Shown in pieces: positions 1-8,201 of a stretch of 64,000 bases of DNA; within the stretch, counting starts at the first letter, position 1; every line of letters begins with the position of its first letter. Below the pieces are notes generated by a model. It had not been told where the DNA came from. It was given only the letters and a program-made list of their open reading frames with translations, and made no database searches. Source of the DNA: Streptomyces parvus (GTDB lineage: Bacteria; Actinomycetota; Actinomycetes; Streptomycetales; Streptomycetaceae); the NCBI RefSeq assembly GCF_032121415.1, contig NZ_CP135079.1, forward strand, positions 5,022,001 through 5,086,000, written 5' to 3'. Made by a program: the position numbers and the translations under genes.

Positions 1-1170
1 CACGGTCTGGTCCGAGCGCAGCCCGGTCACCGCGTTACGGGCCAGCAGGGGCGCCAGCCGGGCCCGGGCCTGCGGGGGGATGCCGGGGGTGGCGAGCGTC
101 TGCTCCAGGAGGGTGATCGCCTGCTGGTGGCGGCCGGACGCCGCCGCCGACGCGGCCGCCTTCTCCACCGCCCTGAGCCATCTGTGGCCCTCTCCGGCCG
201 CCCGGTGGTGTGCGCCCACGGCGGCCCACGGCACGGGCTGCCTGCGGCTGAGCACGCCGGCCGCCCGACGGTGCAGTTCCTGCCGTACGGGACCGGGCAC
301 GGCGTCCCGTACGGCAGCGGCGGCCAGCGGGACGGCGAAGCCGTAACGGCCCTCGCCCAGCTCCGCCAGGGCCGCACGCTCCAGGGCCCGCAGCAGCGCG
401 TCGTCCCCCGGCACGGCCCCGAGTCCCGACACCGCGATCAGCTCGTCCCGGGCGGCGGGCCCGTCCAGGACTGCGGCCGCCCATACCACCGGCCGCTGCT
501 CCGGGGACACCGCGTACGTACGGCTGAGCACCAGCTCCGCCAGCCGGGCCGGCACCCCGGCCGCGGCCACCTCGGCAGCCGTGCCGGTGAAGGCCGGCCA
601 CTGCTCCCGCAGCATGGCCAGCAGATCGACGACCGCCCGGGGAACTCCACCGGTGCGCTCGCACAGCGCGCCCACGGCCTCGGCCGTACAGCTCTCGCCC
701 AGCACCTCCGCGGCGGCCCGGCGGACGCGGTCCTCGTCCCAGGGCGCCAGGCGGTCCCCGAGCACCGTCAGCCTGAAGGGGTACGTCATGGCGGAGCCGC
801 CCAACGGCATACCGGGGACGGGGAGTTCCTCGGGGCGGTAGGTCACCGCGGCCGCCGACCCGGGCCCCATCCCCTCCAGCACCCGGCGCAGCCGCCGCAG
901 TTCGTCCTCGTCCGCCCGGTGGACGTCGTCCACCAGCAGCAGCGTCGGCTCCCGCCAGACCTCGCCCTCGTCCGGCCGCCCGCCCTCCGCTCCGCACCGC
1001 CACCACAGGCGGGCCACATCGGGTGTATCGGGCAGGTCGGCCAGTTCGCGCAGCAGGTGAGTCTTGCCCAGCCCGGCCGCGCCTTCGACGAACAACAGCA
1101 CCGGCCCGGCGTCGGGGGCGGCGAAGGCGCGGGCGAGGGACCGTCGGGCAGAACCACACGTCGCGATCAC
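1..1170 (-). CDS. LuxR-type AAA ATPase transcriptional regulator, N-terminal part (cut by window edge)
   Basis: The reading frame stays open on the minus strand from GTG at 1170 to the window edge, giving about 390 residues of an AAA_16/STAND-type ATPase. Walker A is GAAGLGKT at residues 30-37. Walker B is LLLVDDVHRAD at about residue 70. A winged-helix and helical region typical of large LuxR-family (LAL-like) regulators follows. The C-terminal part, where a LuxR helix-turn-helix would lie, is off the window, so the regulator class is inferred from architecture. The GTG start is preceded by GAGGG on the minus strand. The usual N-terminal 'GR..EL' segment before the P-loop is missing or very short, so the start is uncertain. 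No target can be named. Confidence 0.75.
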   Translation of the reverse strand, partial: MIATCGSARRSLARAFAAPDAGPVLLFVEGAAGLGKTHLLRELADLPDTPDVARLWWRCGAEGGRPDEGEVWREPTLLLVDDVHRADEDELRRLRRVLEGMGPGSAAAVTYRPEELPVPGMPLGGSAMTYPFRLTVLGDRLAPWDEDRVRRAAAEVLGESCTAEAVGALCERTGGVPRAVVDLLAMLREQWPAFTGTAAEVAAAGVPARLAELVLSRTYAVSPEQRPVVWAAAVLDGPAARDELIAVSGLGAVPGDDALLRALERAALAELGEGRYGFAVPLAAAAVRDAVPGPVRQELHRRAAGVLSRRQPVPWAAVGAHHRAAGEGHRWLRAVEKAAASAAASGRHQQAITLLEQTLATPGIPPQARARLAPLLARNAVTGLRSDQTV

Positions 1171-1583
1171 GTCGCCACCCTCGCTCTCCGTCGTCCCGTG
1201 GCCGGGCGCACCACAGTGATGCCCAGGCCCATTCTCGGCGAACGGCAACGGACGTACCTCTTCACCGGCAGTCGCCCGCGGCAACGGTCCGCGCACGCTG
1301 GGGGATGCGGATGCCCGGGCGTACGGAAGGCCCTTCGGCGAAACGGCGTGCAGCGGAGCACGCCCGGCCGACTGCTGCCCGCAGGGCGCAGGGCCCTTCC
1401 GGCTGGGACCCCGAAGGACGACGCGCGCAGGTTCCTTCCGCAAGCCCGGTCACCGCGGCCCGAAGCTATGCCACGGCGGTACTCACGGATATCCGAGGAG
1501 GCGGATCCACGGATACGCAATCAATGTCACCAGAGGTACGGACGTGTCACCTGAGACGCAGCCGTCCCACAGGGCCCGCCGTC
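1171..1583. other. Intergenic region upstream of the LuxR-type gene, no convincing gene
   Basis: This 413-bp gap lies between the start of the LuxR-type regulator and the 3' end of sdaA. Open frames crossing it (for example minus strand 1167-1520) are Arg/Pro-rich and look like GC-rich non-coding sequence. It holds a 10-bp palindrome CGGATATCCG (1486-1495) and a direct repeat CACGGATA at 1484 and 1508, 24 bp apart, which could be regulator sites. No clear -10/-35 pair was seen. Confidence 0.4.
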
Positions 1584-2969
1584 TCAGCACTCGATGATGT
1601 TCACCGCGAGCCCGCCCCGCGCCGTCTCCTTGTACTTCACGCTCATGTCGGCCCCGGTCTCCTTCATCGTCTTGATGACCTTGTCGAGGGAGACCTTGTG
1701 GCTGCCGTCGCCCCGCAGCGCCATCCGGGCCGCCGTGACCGCCTTCACCGCCGCCATGCCGTTGCGCTCGATGCAGGGGATCTGGACGAGGCCGCCGACC
1801 GGGTCGCAGGTCAGGCCCAGGTTGTGTTCCATGCCGATCTCGGCGGCGTTCTCCACCTGCTCGGGGGAGCCGCCGAGGACCTCGGCCAGGGCGCCGGCCG
1901 CCATCGAGCAGGCCGAGCCGACCTCGCCCTGGCAGCCGACCTCGGCGCCGGAGATCGAGGCGTTCTCCTTGAAGAGGAGGCCGATCGCGCCGGCCGCGAG
2001 GAGGAAGCGGACGACGCTGTCCTCCTTCTCCGCCTCGGTGCAGCCGTGGGAAGCGAAGTTCATGTAGTAGTGCAGGACGGCCGGGATGATGCCCGCCGCG
2101 CCGTTCGTGGGGGCGGTGACGACGCGGCCGCCCGCCGCGTTCTCCTCGTTGACCGCCATCGCGTAGAGGGTGATCCACTCCATCGCGCGGGCCTGCGGGT
2201 CGCCCTCGGCGCGCAGCTGGCGGGCCGAGTTCGCGGCGCGGCGGCGGACCTTGAGGCCGCCGGGGAGGATGCCCTCGCGCGACATGCCGCGCGAGACACA
2301 GGCCTGCATGACGCGCCAGACCTCCAGCAGACCGGAGCGGATCTCCGCCTCGGTGCGCCAGGCCAGCTCGTTCTCCAGCATCATCGAGGAGATGGACAGC
2401 CCGGTCTCGCGGGAGAGCCGCAGCAGTTCGTCGCCGGTGCGGAAGGGGTGTTTGAGGACCGTGTCGTCGGGGACGATCGGGTTCTCCCCGGCCACCGCGT
2501 CCTCGTCGACCACGAAGCCGCCGCCGACCGAGTAGTACGTCTTCTCCAGGACCGGGGCGCCCTCGGTGTCGTACGCGAAGACCGTCATGCCGTTGGCGTG
2601 GTACGGGAGCGCCTTGCGGCGGTGCAGGACCAGGTCGTCGTCGAAGGCGAACGGGATCTCGTGCATGCCCAGCAGGTTGATCCGGCCGGTGGAGCGGATC
2701 TCCTCCACGCGGGTGTCGGCGCTCTCCACGTCGACCGTCTGCGGCGACTCGCCCTCCAGGCCGAGCAGGACCGCCTTGGGCGTCCCGTGCCCGTGGCCGG
2801 TCGCGCCGAGGGAGCCGTACAGCTCGGCGCGTATCGAGGCGGTGTGCGCGAGCAGGCCCTCGTTCTTCAGGCGGCGCGCGAACATCCGGGCGGCGCGCAT
2901 CGGGCCCACCGTGTGGGAGCTGGAGGGGCCGATACCGACCGAGAAGAGGTCGAAGACCGAGATGGCCAC
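1584..2969 (-). CDS. sdaA: L-serine ammonia-lyase (serine deaminase), iron-sulfur type
   Basis: Deaminates L-serine to pyruvate and ammonia in the cytoplasm. The 461-residue length is normal for the single-chain bacterial enzyme. The N-terminus carries the family motif GIGPSSSHTVGPMRAA at about residues 12-27. The C-terminal alpha domain has cysteines in GCQGEVGSAC, LTCDPVGG and QIPCIERN, matching the three ligands of the labile [4Fe-4S] cluster in E. coli SdaA (established for the family). It lies downstream of gcvT-gcvH-glyA on the same strand but beyond a hairpin at 3069-3111, so it may be only partly co-transcribed. The context gives a route glycine to serine to pyruvate. ATG at 2969. Confidence 0.97.
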   Translation of the reverse strand: MAISVFDLFSVGIGPSSSHTVGPMRAARMFARRLKNEGLLAHTASIRAELYGSLGATGHGHGTPKAVLLGLEGESPQTVDVESADTRVEEIRSTGRINLLGMHEIPFAFDDDLVLHRRKALPYHANGMTVFAYDTEGAPVLEKTYYSVGGGFVVDEDAVAGENPIVPDDTVLKHPFRTGDELLRLSRETGLSISSMMLENELAWRTEAEIRSGLLEVWRVMQACVSRGMSREGILPGGLKVRRRAANSARQLRAEGDPQARAMEWITLYAMAVNEENAAGGRVVTAPTNGAAGIIPAVLHYYMNFASHGCTEAEKEDSVVRFLLAAGAIGLLFKENASISGAEVGCQGEVGSACSMAAGALAEVLGGSPEQVENAAEIGMEHNLGLTCDPVGGLVQIPCIERNGMAAVKAVTAARMALRGDGSHKVSLDKVIKTMKETGADMSVKYKETARGGLAVNIIEC

Positions 2970-3068
2970 GGGAGGACTCCTTGGGGGGTGGGAAGACGCC
3001 GTTGTCTGCCTGGGTGGTGCGGGACAAGCGGGGCAAGCGGGATGAGAAGGACCGGCGGGGGCAAGGAA

Positions 3069-3111
3069 CGGGGCACCGCGCTCACTTTTCTCCAGTGTGC
3101 GCGGTGCCCCG
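3069..3111 (-). terminator. Hairpin terminator between glyA and sdaA
   Basis: A perfect 13-bp stem pairs 3069-3081 with 3099-3111 around a 17-nt loop, and the loop itself can form a small CACT/AGTG pair. It sits 30 bp after the glyA stop in the direction of transcription. There is no U-tract, as is common in streptomycetes. It probably reduces readthrough from the riboswitch-controlled operon into sdaA. Confidence 0.7.
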
Positions 3112-3140
3112 TCCGGATGCGCGGAACCGCAGGCCAGGTA

Positions 3141-4400
3141 CTACTTCAGGCCGGGGTACAGCGGGAACTTCTCGGCCAGCGCGGCGACGCGGGCCTTGAG
3201 GTCGTCCGCGTCGTACGACGGCTTGAGGGCGGCCGCGATGATCTCCGCGACCTCCGTGAAGTCCTCGGCGCCGAAGCCGCGGGTGGCCAGCGCCGGGGTG
3301 CCGATCCGCAGGCCCGAGGTGACCATCGGGGGACGCGGGTCGTTCGGGATGGCGTTCCGGTTGACCGTGATGCCCAGCTCGTGGAGCCGGTCCTCGGCCT
3401 GCTGGCCGTCCAGCTCGGAGTTGCGCAGGTCGACGAGGACCAGGTGCACGTCGGTGCCGCCGGAGAGGACGGAGACGCCCACCTCGGTGACGTCCGGCTG
3501 GACCAGGCGCTCGGCCAGGATCCGGGCGCCGTCCAGAGTGCGCTGCTGGCGCTCCTTGAACTCCTCGCCCGCCGCGACCTTGAACGAGACCGCCTTCGCC
3601 GCGATCACGTGCTCCAGCGGACCGCCCTGCTGACCCGGGAAGACCGCCGAGTTGATCTTCTTGGCGAGCTCCTGGGTGGAGAGGATCACGCCACCGCGCG
3701 GACCGCCGAGGGTCTTGTGCGTGGTGGTGGTGACGACATGGGCGTGCGGCACCGGGTTGGGGTGCAGCCCGGCCGCCACCAGGCCCGCGAAGTGCGCCAT
3801 GTCGACCATCAGGTACGCGCCGACCTCGTCCGCGATCCGGCGGAAGGCCGCGAAGTCCAGCTGGCGCGGGTAGGCGGACCAGCCGGCCACGATCAGCTTC
3901 GGCTGGGACTCCTTGGCGAGGCGCTCGACCTCCTCCATGTCCACGACACCGGTCTCGTCGACGTGGTACGGGACCACGTTGTAGAGCTTGCCGGAGAAGT
4001 TGATCTTCATGCCGTGGGTCAGGTGACCGCCGTGGGCCAGGTTCAGGCCCATGATCGTGTCGCCCGGCTTCAGCAGCGCGAACATCGCGGCGGCGTTCGC
4101 CTGCGCACCGGAGTGCGGCTGCACGTTCGCGGCCTCGGCGCCGAACAGGGCCTTGATCCGGTCGATCGCGATCTGCTCGACGACGTCGACGTGCTCACAA
4201 CCGCCGTAGTAGCGGCGGCCGGGGTAGCCCTCGGCGTACTTGTTGGTGAGGACGGAGCCCTGTGCCTCCATGACGGCGACCGGAGCGAAGTTCTCCGAGG
4301 CGATCATTTCGAGGGTGGACTGCTGACGGTGGAGCTCGGCGTCGACGGCGGCGGCGACGTCCGGGTCCAGCTCGTGGAGGGAGGAGTTCAGAAGCGACAT
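3141..4400 (-). CDS. glyA: Serine hydroxymethyltransferase
   Basis: PLP enzyme interconverting serine plus tetrahydrofolate with glycine plus 5,10-methylene-THF. The 419 residues are full length. Family landmarks are YPGRRYYGGCEHVD near residue 60 and the PLP-lysine motif TTTTHKTLGGPRGG near residue 230, where the K forms the Schiff base. The gene starts 19 bp after the gcvH stop, so it belongs to the gcvT-gcvH-glyA operon behind the glycine riboswitch. Methylene-THF made by the glycine cleavage system can then be used here to make serine from a second glycine. Streptomyces genomes may carry another glyA; this copy is positioned for glycine catabolism. Confidence 0.98.
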   Translation of the reverse strand: MSLLNSSLHELDPDVAAAVDAELHRQQSTLEMIASENFAPVAVMEAQGSVLTNKYAEGYPGRRYYGGCEHVDVVEQIAIDRIKALFGAEAANVQPHSGAQANAAAMFALLKPGDTIMGLNLAHGGHLTHGMKINFSGKLYNVVPYHVDETGVVDMEEVERLAKESQPKLIVAGWSAYPRQLDFAAFRRIADEVGAYLMVDMAHFAGLVAAGLHPNPVPHAHVVTTTTHKTLGGPRGGVILSTQELAKKINSAVFPGQQGGPLEHVIAAKAVSFKVAAGEEFKERQQRTLDGARILAERLVQPDVTEVGVSVLSGGTDVHLVLVDLRNSELDGQQAEDRLHELGITVNRNAIPNDPRPPMVTSGLRIGTPALATRGFGAEDFTEVAEIIAAALKPSYDADDLKARVAALAEKFPLYPGLK

Positions 4401-4419
4401 CAGGGGGTCCCTTAAGGTC

Positions 4420-4797
4420 TCAGTTGCCGGAGAACGCGGTGTACTCGTCGGCGGAGAGCAGATCGGCCGGCTCCTCCGCGACGCGCACCTTGAACAGCCA
4501 GCCGCCCTCGAAGGGAGCGGAGTTCACCAGCGAGGGGTCGTCCACGACGTCCTGGTTGGCCGCCGTCACCTCACCGGTCACCGGCGAGTACAGATCGCTG
4601 ACGGACTTGGTCGACTCCAGCTCGCCGCAGGTCTCGCCCGCGGTCACCGTGTCACCGACCTCCGGGAGCTGGGCGTAGACGACGTCACCGAGCGCGTTGG
4701 CCGCGTACTCCGTGATGCCGATGGTGGCCACGCCGTCCTCGAGGGCCGACAGCCACTCGTGCTCCTTGCTGTACCGCAGCTGCTGGGGGTTGCTCAT
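4420..4797 (-). CDS. gcvH: Glycine cleavage system H protein
   Basis: Lipoyl carrier that shuttles the aminomethyl group between the P, T and L proteins. The 125-residue length is typical. The lipoylation site is the Lys in [15 protein letters not shown] at about residues 60-74, followed by the conserved hairpin PVTGEV. Second gene of the riboswitch-led operon, between gcvT (132-bp gap) and glyA (19-bp gap). The P-protein gene gcvP is absent from this window and must be elsewhere. Confidence 0.98.
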
Positions 4798-4929
4798 GAC
4801 CTGAATTCTCCTGTACGCGGGGGAGTGCTGATGAACGGTGGTCTTGCGGTGTGAGACGGAGGTACGTCACTTCCGTGACGCCTGCGTGCCGGTGAGGAGG
4901 GCCCGGAATGCGCCGTTCCCTCCGGGATA

Positions 4930-6045
4930 TCACTTCTGGCGCTTGTAGAACGGCAGCGCGACGACCTCGTACGGCTCGTGCGTGCCCCGGATGTCCACGC
5001 CCACGCCCGCGGTGCCCGGCGCGGCGAAGGCCGCGTCCACGTACGCCATGGCGATCGGCCTGCCCAGGGTGGGGGAGGGGGCGCCGGAGGTGACCTCGCC
5101 GATCACCTTGCCGTCCGCGACGACCGGGAATCCGGCGCGCGGGACCCGGCGGCCCTCGGCGATCAGGCCGACCAGCTTGCGCGGCGGAGCGGTCTCGGCG
5201 CGCTCGGCGGCGGCCTTCAACGCCTCGCGGCCGATGAAGTCGCCCTCCTTCTCGAACTTCACGACCCGGCCCAGACCCGCGTCGAACGGGGTCAGGGCGG
5301 TCGTCAGCTCGTGCCCGTACAGCGGCATGCCCGCCTCCAGGCGCAGCGTGTCCCGGCAGGAGAGCCCGCACGGGATCAGGCCGTGCGGCGCGCCGGCGTC
5401 GGTCAGCGCCTGCCACAGCTGCTCGGCGTGCTCGGGCGCGACGAACAGCTCGAAGCCGTCCTCGCCGGTGTAGCCGGTACGGGCGATGAGCGCGGGGACC
5501 CCGGCGACCGTGCCCGGCAGGCCCGCGTAGTACTTCAGCCCGTCCAGATCGGCGTCGGTGACGGCCTTCATGATCGCCGGGGACTCCGGGCCCTGGACGG
5601 CGAGCAGCGCGTAGGCGTCCCGGTCGTCGCGCACCGCGGCGTCGAAGCCGCCGACGCGCTCGGTCAGCGCGTCCAGCACGATCTGGGCGTTGCCCGCGTT
5701 GGCGACGACCATGTACTCGGTCTCGCCCAGGCGGTAGACGATCAGGTCGTCGACGATCCCGCCGTCGTCCTGGACGATCATCGTGTAGCGGGCCCGGCCG
5801 TTGCCGACGGTGGCGATGTTGCCCACCAGCGCGTAGCTCAGGAAGGCGGCGGCCTCGGGCCCGGTGACGGTGATCTCGCCCATGTGGGAGAGGTCGAAGA
5901 GGCCCGCCCGGGTGCGTACGGCGTTGTGCTCGTCGCGCTCGCTGGCGTACCGCAGGGGCATGTCCCAGCCCGCGAAGTCGGTCATGGTGGCGCCGAGCGA
6001 GCGGTGCAGTGCGTCGAGGGCGGTGAGACGGGGGGCAGTGCTCAT
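4930..6045 (-). CDS. gcvT: Aminomethyltransferase (glycine cleavage T protein)
   Basis: Transfers the aminomethyl carbon from lipoyl-GcvH to tetrahydrofolate, releasing ammonia and 5,10-methylene-THF. It has 371 residues. The N-terminal region shows FDLSHMGEITVTGPEAAAFL, the folate-binding barrel signature of GcvT. The central motif RTGYTGEDGFELFV and the C-terminal beta-barrel with YVDAAFA are also typical. First gene of the minus-strand operon gcvT-gcvH-glyA. ATG at 6045 lies about 40 nt after the 3' end of the tandem glycine riboswitch, so expression should rise with glycine. Confidence 0.98.
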   Translation of the reverse strand: MSTAPRLTALDALHRSLGATMTDFAGWDMPLRYASERDEHNAVRTRAGLFDLSHMGEITVTGPEAAAFLSYALVGNIATVGNGRARYTMIVQDDGGIVDDLIVYRLGETEYMVVANAGNAQIVLDALTERVGGFDAAVRDDRDAYALLAVQGPESPAIMKAVTDADLDGLKYYAGLPGTVAGVPALIARTGYTGEDGFELFVAPEHAEQLWQALTDAGAPHGLIPCGLSCRDTLRLEAGMPLYGHELTTALTPFDAGLGRVVKFEKEGDFIGREALKAAAERAETAPPRKLVGLIAEGRRVPRAGFPVVADGKVIGEVTSGAPSPTLGRPIAMAYVDAAFAAPGTAGVGVDIRGTHEPYEVVALPFYKRQK

Positions 6046-6082
6046 GGATACGGCTCCAGGGCATGACGACGTCAGGACGGAA

Positions 6083-6325
6083 AATCCTCCCCATCTGTCA
6101 TCGGAACCTGAGAGGTTCGCCGATAGCCCCTGACGGGGTATGCCCCCGGAGGGCGCCCCTGTTCAGGGGGCTCGGCTTGCACCTTGGGTGGAGCCGCAGG
6201 GCGACTCGCTTTTCAGATCTGCCTCATCCACGCGGTACGGGGCCTGAGAGATTCAAGGGAGGATCTTGCTCCTTCGGCGCCCGGCTCACACTGTGGCCGG
6301 AACTCTCCCGCGCGGATTCGAACGG
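6083..6325 (-). promoter_or_regulatory. Tandem glycine riboswitch upstream of gcvT
   Basis: Read on the minus strand, the gcvT leader has two consecutive glycine-aptamer signatures. Aptamer 1 starts with GCGGGAGAGTT (about 6314-6304), has the core GCGCCGAAGGAGCAAG, and closes with AATCTCTCAGGC near 6240-6250. Aptamer 2 has the variant core CACCCAAGGTGCAAGCCG near 6172-6190 and closes with GCGAACCTCTCAGGTTCC at 6103-6120. The paired 'CTCTCAGG' closing motifs are diagnostic. In this family glycine binding turns on glycine-cleavage genes. The expression platform is the roughly 40 nt between aptamer 2 and the gcvT ATG. Exact borders are approximate. Confidence 0.93.
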
Positions 6326-6455
6326 CCGGTATGCAGTTGGCGGGGTCATCATCGCATGCATCGGGCGGGAGTGGGGGCCCGGTCTCCCCTCCGGTCCCCG
6401 GGGACGTGAAGCCCCGCGGATCGGGGCATGATCCGGGCGACGGGCCGGAGGTCGG

Positions 6456-6483
6456 TTGTGTCGCATTGCCTTTTCTTTACACT
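6456..6483 (+). promoter_or_regulatory. Candidate promoter for the P-loop protein gene
   Basis: A TTGTGT (-35-like, 6456-6461) and TACACT (-10-like, 6478-6483) pair is separated by 16 nt. Transcription would start near 6490, upstream of the ATG at 6526 with its AGGGGG Shine-Dalgarno. This argues against the upstream GTG at 6496. Prediction from motif only. Confidence 0.4.
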
Positions 6484-6525
6484 TCAGGAGCAGACGTGCG
6501 AGACCCGACAGCAGGGGGATGGGCG

Positions 6526-7218
6526 ATGGCGTTGCAGCGGTCGGTACCGGCCGCGGGGGTCGCGCACGGCGCGGTGCCCGCTCGGCGCGGCGCTCCCGTG
6601 CGGGAGCTGCTGGAGACCCGTGCGCCGGTGGTACGTGACCTGCGCGGGCGCACCGGCTACGGCCCGTACAGCCTCGACCTCACCGCCGGTGACATCGTCG
6701 TGGTCTCGGGGCTCCCCGGCAGCGGCAAGTCCACCCTCATCAGGCGGGCCGTGCAGGGGCGTGCCGTCGACTCCCAGAACACCCGCGACAGCTGGGCCGC
6801 CGCCGTGCCCGGGTTAGTGCCCTACGCCCTCTACCGCCCCCTCGTCCGGGCCGCGCACTACCTCGGCCTGCGGAAGGCCCTGCGGTCCGGTGAATCCGTC
6901 GTCGTGCACGACTGCGGCACCCAGACCTGGGTACGCCGCTGGCTCGCCCGGCACGCGGCGGCCCGGGGCCGCACCTTCCATCTGATCCTGCTCGACGTGA
7001 CGCCCGACGTGGCGCGGCAGGGGCAGCGCGAGCGCGGGCGCGGGGTCTCCGGCTACGCCTTCGCCCGCCACCGGCACGCGGTGGCCCGGCTGCTCCGGGA
7101 CACCGAACAGGGGCTGCTGCCCGCCGGCTGCACCTCCGCGGTGCTGCTCGACCGCGAGGCCGCGGGGGCGCTCGGCCGGATCTCCTTCACGGACGCCGGA
7201 GCTTCCGCCGCCCGCTGA
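6526..7218 (+). CDS. P-loop ATP-binding protein (kinase-like), contains a TTA codon
   Basis: A 230-residue cytoplasmic protein with Walker A GLPGSGKS at residues 62-69. The fold appears to be a P-loop kinase or adenylate-kinase-like ATPase: VVVHDCGTQTWVRRWL (Asp after a hydrophobic strand, as in Walker B) and HLILLDVTP with a downstream R-rich lid (RQGQRERGRGVSGYAFARH). Substrate unknown. ATG at 6526 has AGGGGG upstream; an in-frame GTG at 6496 with AGGAG is the alternative. Leucine 97 is encoded by TTA (6814-6816), which in Streptomyces is read by the developmentally regulated bldA tRNA, so translation may be growth-phase dependent. It is divergent from the gcv operon and precedes two SseB-domain genes. 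Confidence 0.8.
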   Translation: MALQRSVPAAGVAHGAVPARRGAPVRELLETRAPVVRDLRGRTGYGPYSLDLTAGDIVVVSGLPGSGKSTLIRRAVQGRAVDSQNTRDSWAAAVPGLVPYALYRPLVRAAHYLGLRKALRSGESVVVHDCGTQTWVRRWLARHAAARGRTFHLILLDVTPDVARQGQRERGRGVSGYAFARHRHAVARLLRDTEQGLLPAGCTSAVLLDREAAGALGRISFTDAGASAAR

Positions 7219-7289
7219 GGTTAGGGTGCTGGCCGGAGCAGAGGGCCGCCGCGGCGCGGCCCGGGCGGTTGAGAGAGGGCACAGAGCCA

Positions 7290-8060
7290 GTGGACATTCC
7301 GGCACCCGCACCGGCCCACCCCCAGCAGGGGTGGCCCGCCAACGAGCTCGAAGAGGTGCTGACGGCCTCGCTCGGCGTCCCGGACGCGGGCGGCCGCCTC
7401 GTCGAGGTGCTCGGCCGCAGCTCCCTCTGGGTGCCCCTGCCGAACGGCGGCACCCCCGCGAGCGCGGACCTCGACCTGCCGATGATGGAGATCGAGGGCG
7501 CGGCCTTCGTCCCCGTCTTCAGCTCGGAGGCCCAGTTCCTCAGCTGCGTCGGCAGCCATATGTCCTTCACCGTCGCGCCCGCCCGCGACTTCGCGCGGGG
7601 CCTGCCCCCGCAGGTCGGGATCGCCGTGAACCCGGGCGGCGTCGTCGGCATACCGCTGCCGCCGCCCGCCGTCGCCGAGCTCTGCCGGGCGGGCCGCACC
7701 GCCCTGGACGGGCCCGCCACCGGCGGCCGGGTCCGGCTGTTCGAGCCGGACTGGCAGCACGACCCGGTCGATTTCCTCACCGCCGTGTCCGAGGAGTTCG
7801 AGGCCACCGGAGTCGTGAGCACCGCCCGCCGGACGCTGGCCAGCATCGAGGGCGGCGACCCGGTCCTCTTCGTCGGCGTCGAGTTCGCCACCTGGGACGG
7901 CGCGGGGCAGAGCGCCCCCATGGACGCCATCGGCCGGGCCCTCGGCCGGGTCCAGGTGCCGTGGCCGGTCAACCTGGTCCTGCTCGATGTGGCCCAGGAC
8001 CTCGTGGGCGACTGGATGCGGGAGAAGGTCCGCCCGTTCTACCGCCGCGAGGGCCACTGA
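7290..8060 (+). CDS. SseB-domain protein (enhanced serine sensitivity family), copy 1
   Basis: 256 residues from the GTG at 7290, which has a GAGAGAGGG ribosome-binding sequence; an in-frame upstream start near 7269 is less likely. The N-terminal half matches the SseB N-terminal domain (LVEVLGRSSLWVPLPNGG, then VPVFSSEAQF, then GIAVNPGGVVGIPLP). The C-terminal half ends in MREKVRPFYRREG. SseB was named from E. coli, where it affects serine sensitivity; its molecular function is not established. Tandem paralogue of the next gene and close to serine/glycine catabolism genes, which suggests but does not prove a link to serine homeostasis. Confidence 0.8.
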   Translation: MDIPAPAPAHPQQGWPANELEEVLTASLGVPDAGGRLVEVLGRSSLWVPLPNGGTPASADLDLPMMEIEGAAFVPVFSSEAQFLSCVGSHMSFTVAPARDFARGLPPQVGIAVNPGGVVGIPLPPPAVAELCRAGRTALDGPATGGRVRLFEPDWQHDPVDFLTAVSEEFEATGVVSTARRTLASIEGGDPVLFVGVEFATWDGAGQSAPMDAIGRALGRVQVPWPVNLVLLDVAQDLVGDWMREKVRPFYRREGH

Positions 8061-8201
8061 GGGCCACCGGTTCACCGGCGCGAGGGCCGGTGAGGCCCTG
8101 AGGACCGGGCGCTGCGGGTCCGTGGCGTCAAGTCGGTGTCTGAAGGGGCGCATAAGCTGGTTTGATGGCGTGGTGGCTCCCGTGTGCCCGGGAGCGATGG
8201 C

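Noticed and set aside
1023..4415. 1130-codon open frame antisense to sdaA and glyA
   Set aside because: It lies opposite two clear enzymes and arises from strong GC bias at codon positions; composition is Arg/Gly/Val-biased with no domain.
6300..6330. GTTCGAATCC, a tRNA T-loop-like sequence on the minus strand
   Set aside because: The flanking 5-bp stem does not pair and no acceptor or anticodon arms exist; it is part of the riboswitch leader.
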